Shown here: one piece after another, positions 63,478 to 64,000 of the stretch
Layout of the letters: each line of letters opens with the position of its first letter
Numbering within the stretch: the first letter of the stretch is position 1
Origin: Acerihabitans sp035013185
GTDB lineage: Bacteria; Pseudomonadota; Gammaproteobacteria; Enterobacterales; Enterobacteriaceae
Assembly (NCBI RefSeq): GCF_035013185.1
Contig: NZ_JAYGJO010000007.1
Location: 139,656-203,655 of the forward strand
Direction of reading: 5' to 3'
DNA length: 64,000 nucleotides
The notes under the pieces: generated by a model
Seen by the model: the letters and a program-made list of their open reading frames with translations, nothing else
Database searches by the model: none
Told to the model about the DNA's origin: nothing
Translations under genes and position numbers: made by a program

Positions 63478-63738
63478 CTATGGCCGCTTGAATCCAGGTT
63501 TGCCGTTCATTGCACGCCATTCCTTTATTACATTTAGTATTCCCTCAGGGGAATCATCAGCATCTGCTGAAGGATAGAACACAATGTCCGCGCCTGAAGG
63601 GTGCTCAGATAGGCGCACAAGCTCAAAAACAGCTTTGTCTGCGTCCACTTCAGTTAAAAAATCGGCATTGAAAACCTTAGTTACTAACTCTAAAAACTCA
63701 CGTTCAGAATAATCTTCATAATTCATTTTGATTTTCAT
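63478..63738 (-). CDS. colicin/pyocin DNase immunity protein, module 3
   Basis: Immunity partner of the DNase at 63740. The start at 63738 (MKIKMNYEDYSEREFLELV) is one base after the toxin stop (TAA-A-ATG) and gives 86 residues, as in Im2/Im9. Specificity helix II is around TKVFNADFLTEVDADKAV; helix III EHPSGADIVFYP keeps the Asp and second Tyr of the Im9 hot spot (first Tyr is Phe), and the end is EWRAMNGKPGFK. An alternative upstream start would lie inside the toxin. As the pair is complete at this junction, it is probably the functional immunity gene of the locus. Confidence 0.93.
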   Translation of the reverse strand: MKIKMNYEDYSEREFLELVTKVFNADFLTEVDADKAVFELVRLSEHPSGADIVFYPSADADDSPEGILNVIKEWRAMNGKPGFKRP

Positions 63739-63739
63739 T

Positions 63740-64000
63740 TTATTTATAACCATTTCTAGAATGATGTCCAATATGGGATTTGGGTGTCATTATTTTAATA
63801 TTATCAACATCATATACTGCCCCGTTATTTCCAATAGGTGTGATATGGTGAAGTTCATATTTTGCTCTCTGGCCAACATGTTCTGTTTGAGGGCAAAAGG
63901 GTGATAAGCCTTTCTTGATGAAATTATGGTTGCCAGTACTCATTTGTTCGAAAATATTTTTTTCTTCACTAATTTCTTTCCAGAGCGCACTTCTGAAAGA
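63740..64000 (-). CDS. C-terminal part of a colicin/pyocin-type HNH DNase bacteriocin, runs off the window
   Basis: The frame is open from the window edge to TAA at 63740, 86 residues, without an in-frame stop; the first visible residues SFRSALWKEISEEKNIFEQM align with the FDDFRKKFWEEV region of the colicin E9 DNase. The HNH site is complete: YELHHITPIGNNGAVYDVDN followed by IMTPKSHIGHHS, with the Glu, the His-His pair, and the two zinc/phosphate histidines in their places. Such DNases cut DNA of related cells after import; the carrier domains lie beyond 64000. The toxin and immunity genes are one base apart and surely cotranscribed. A LexA-controlled promoter would be expected upstream, outside the window. 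Confidence 0.9.
   Translation of the reverse strand, partial: SFRSALWKEISEEKNIFEQMSTGNHNFIKKGLSPFCPQTEHVGQRAKYELHHITPIGNNGAVYDVDNIKIMTPKSHIGHHSRNGYK

Noticed and set aside
63293..63577. Plus-strand frame opposite immunity gene 3 and the Pyocin_S remnant
   Set aside because: Antisense shadow; the minus strand carries recognisable family motifs over the same bases.

Overview
The window is a conserved housekeeping block of a gamma-proteobacterium of the order Enterobacterales. Gene order and protein lengths follow the Escherichia coli serC-to-serT segment almost gene for gene, but without ycaQ, the ssu operon and yccT, and with ERIC-type intergenic repeats. A relative of Sodalis, Serratia or the pectobacteria fits best; Sodalis-like is my guess from the form of the ERIC repeats, and the species cannot be fixed from this sequence. 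Nearly all core genes look intact, so this is not a strongly eroded symbiont genome.

Region by region: 1-5430 holds serC (5' end outside the window), aroA, cmk, rpsA and ihfB, then an unrecognised secreted protein on the other strand. 6358-12780 holds comEC, the envelope genes msbA-lpxK, and ycaR-kdsB; between lpxK and ycaR lies a small minus-strand unit (near-perfect CRP site, 16-codon ORF, strong terminator). 12888-21988 holds ycbJ, elyC, and the cmoM-mukF-mukE-mukB condensin operon with overlapping genes. 22411-31486 holds the cell-wall enzymes ldtD and mepK, the thioesterase gloC, then aspC, an OmpR-type porin (ompF), asnS and pncB on the minus strand. 31917-36843 holds pepN, a block of 120-bp GC-rich tandem repeats, pyrD and zapC. 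36850-49166 holds ycbX, rlmL, uup, pqiABC, rmf, fabA, a Lon-like protease gene and matP. 49256-61444 holds ompA, LexA-controlled sulA, the competence regulator sxy, yccS, yccF, helD, mgsA, yccU, hspQ, rlmI, acyP, tusE and yccA.

The accessory part starts after the tRNA-Ser(UGA) gene (61738-61825). On the minus strand, 61952-64000 carries three successive modules, each being the C-terminal end of a colicin/pyocin-type HNH DNase followed after exactly one base by its immunity gene. The most upstream module (63478-64000) has an intact DNase end that runs out of the window; the middle one keeps part of a Pyocin_S domain and the DNase but is frameshifted; the last keeps only about the final 20 residues of the nuclease. 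All three immunity genes are open. This looks like a bacteriocin locus that repeatedly exchanged its toxin tail and kept older immunity genes downstream.

Several non-coding structures stand out: tandem repeats after pepN whose hairpin is kept although its sequence changed, a 15-bp minisatellite ending in a long hairpin between gloC and aspC, hairpins in the rpsA-ihfB spacer, and full-length and internally deleted ERIC elements.
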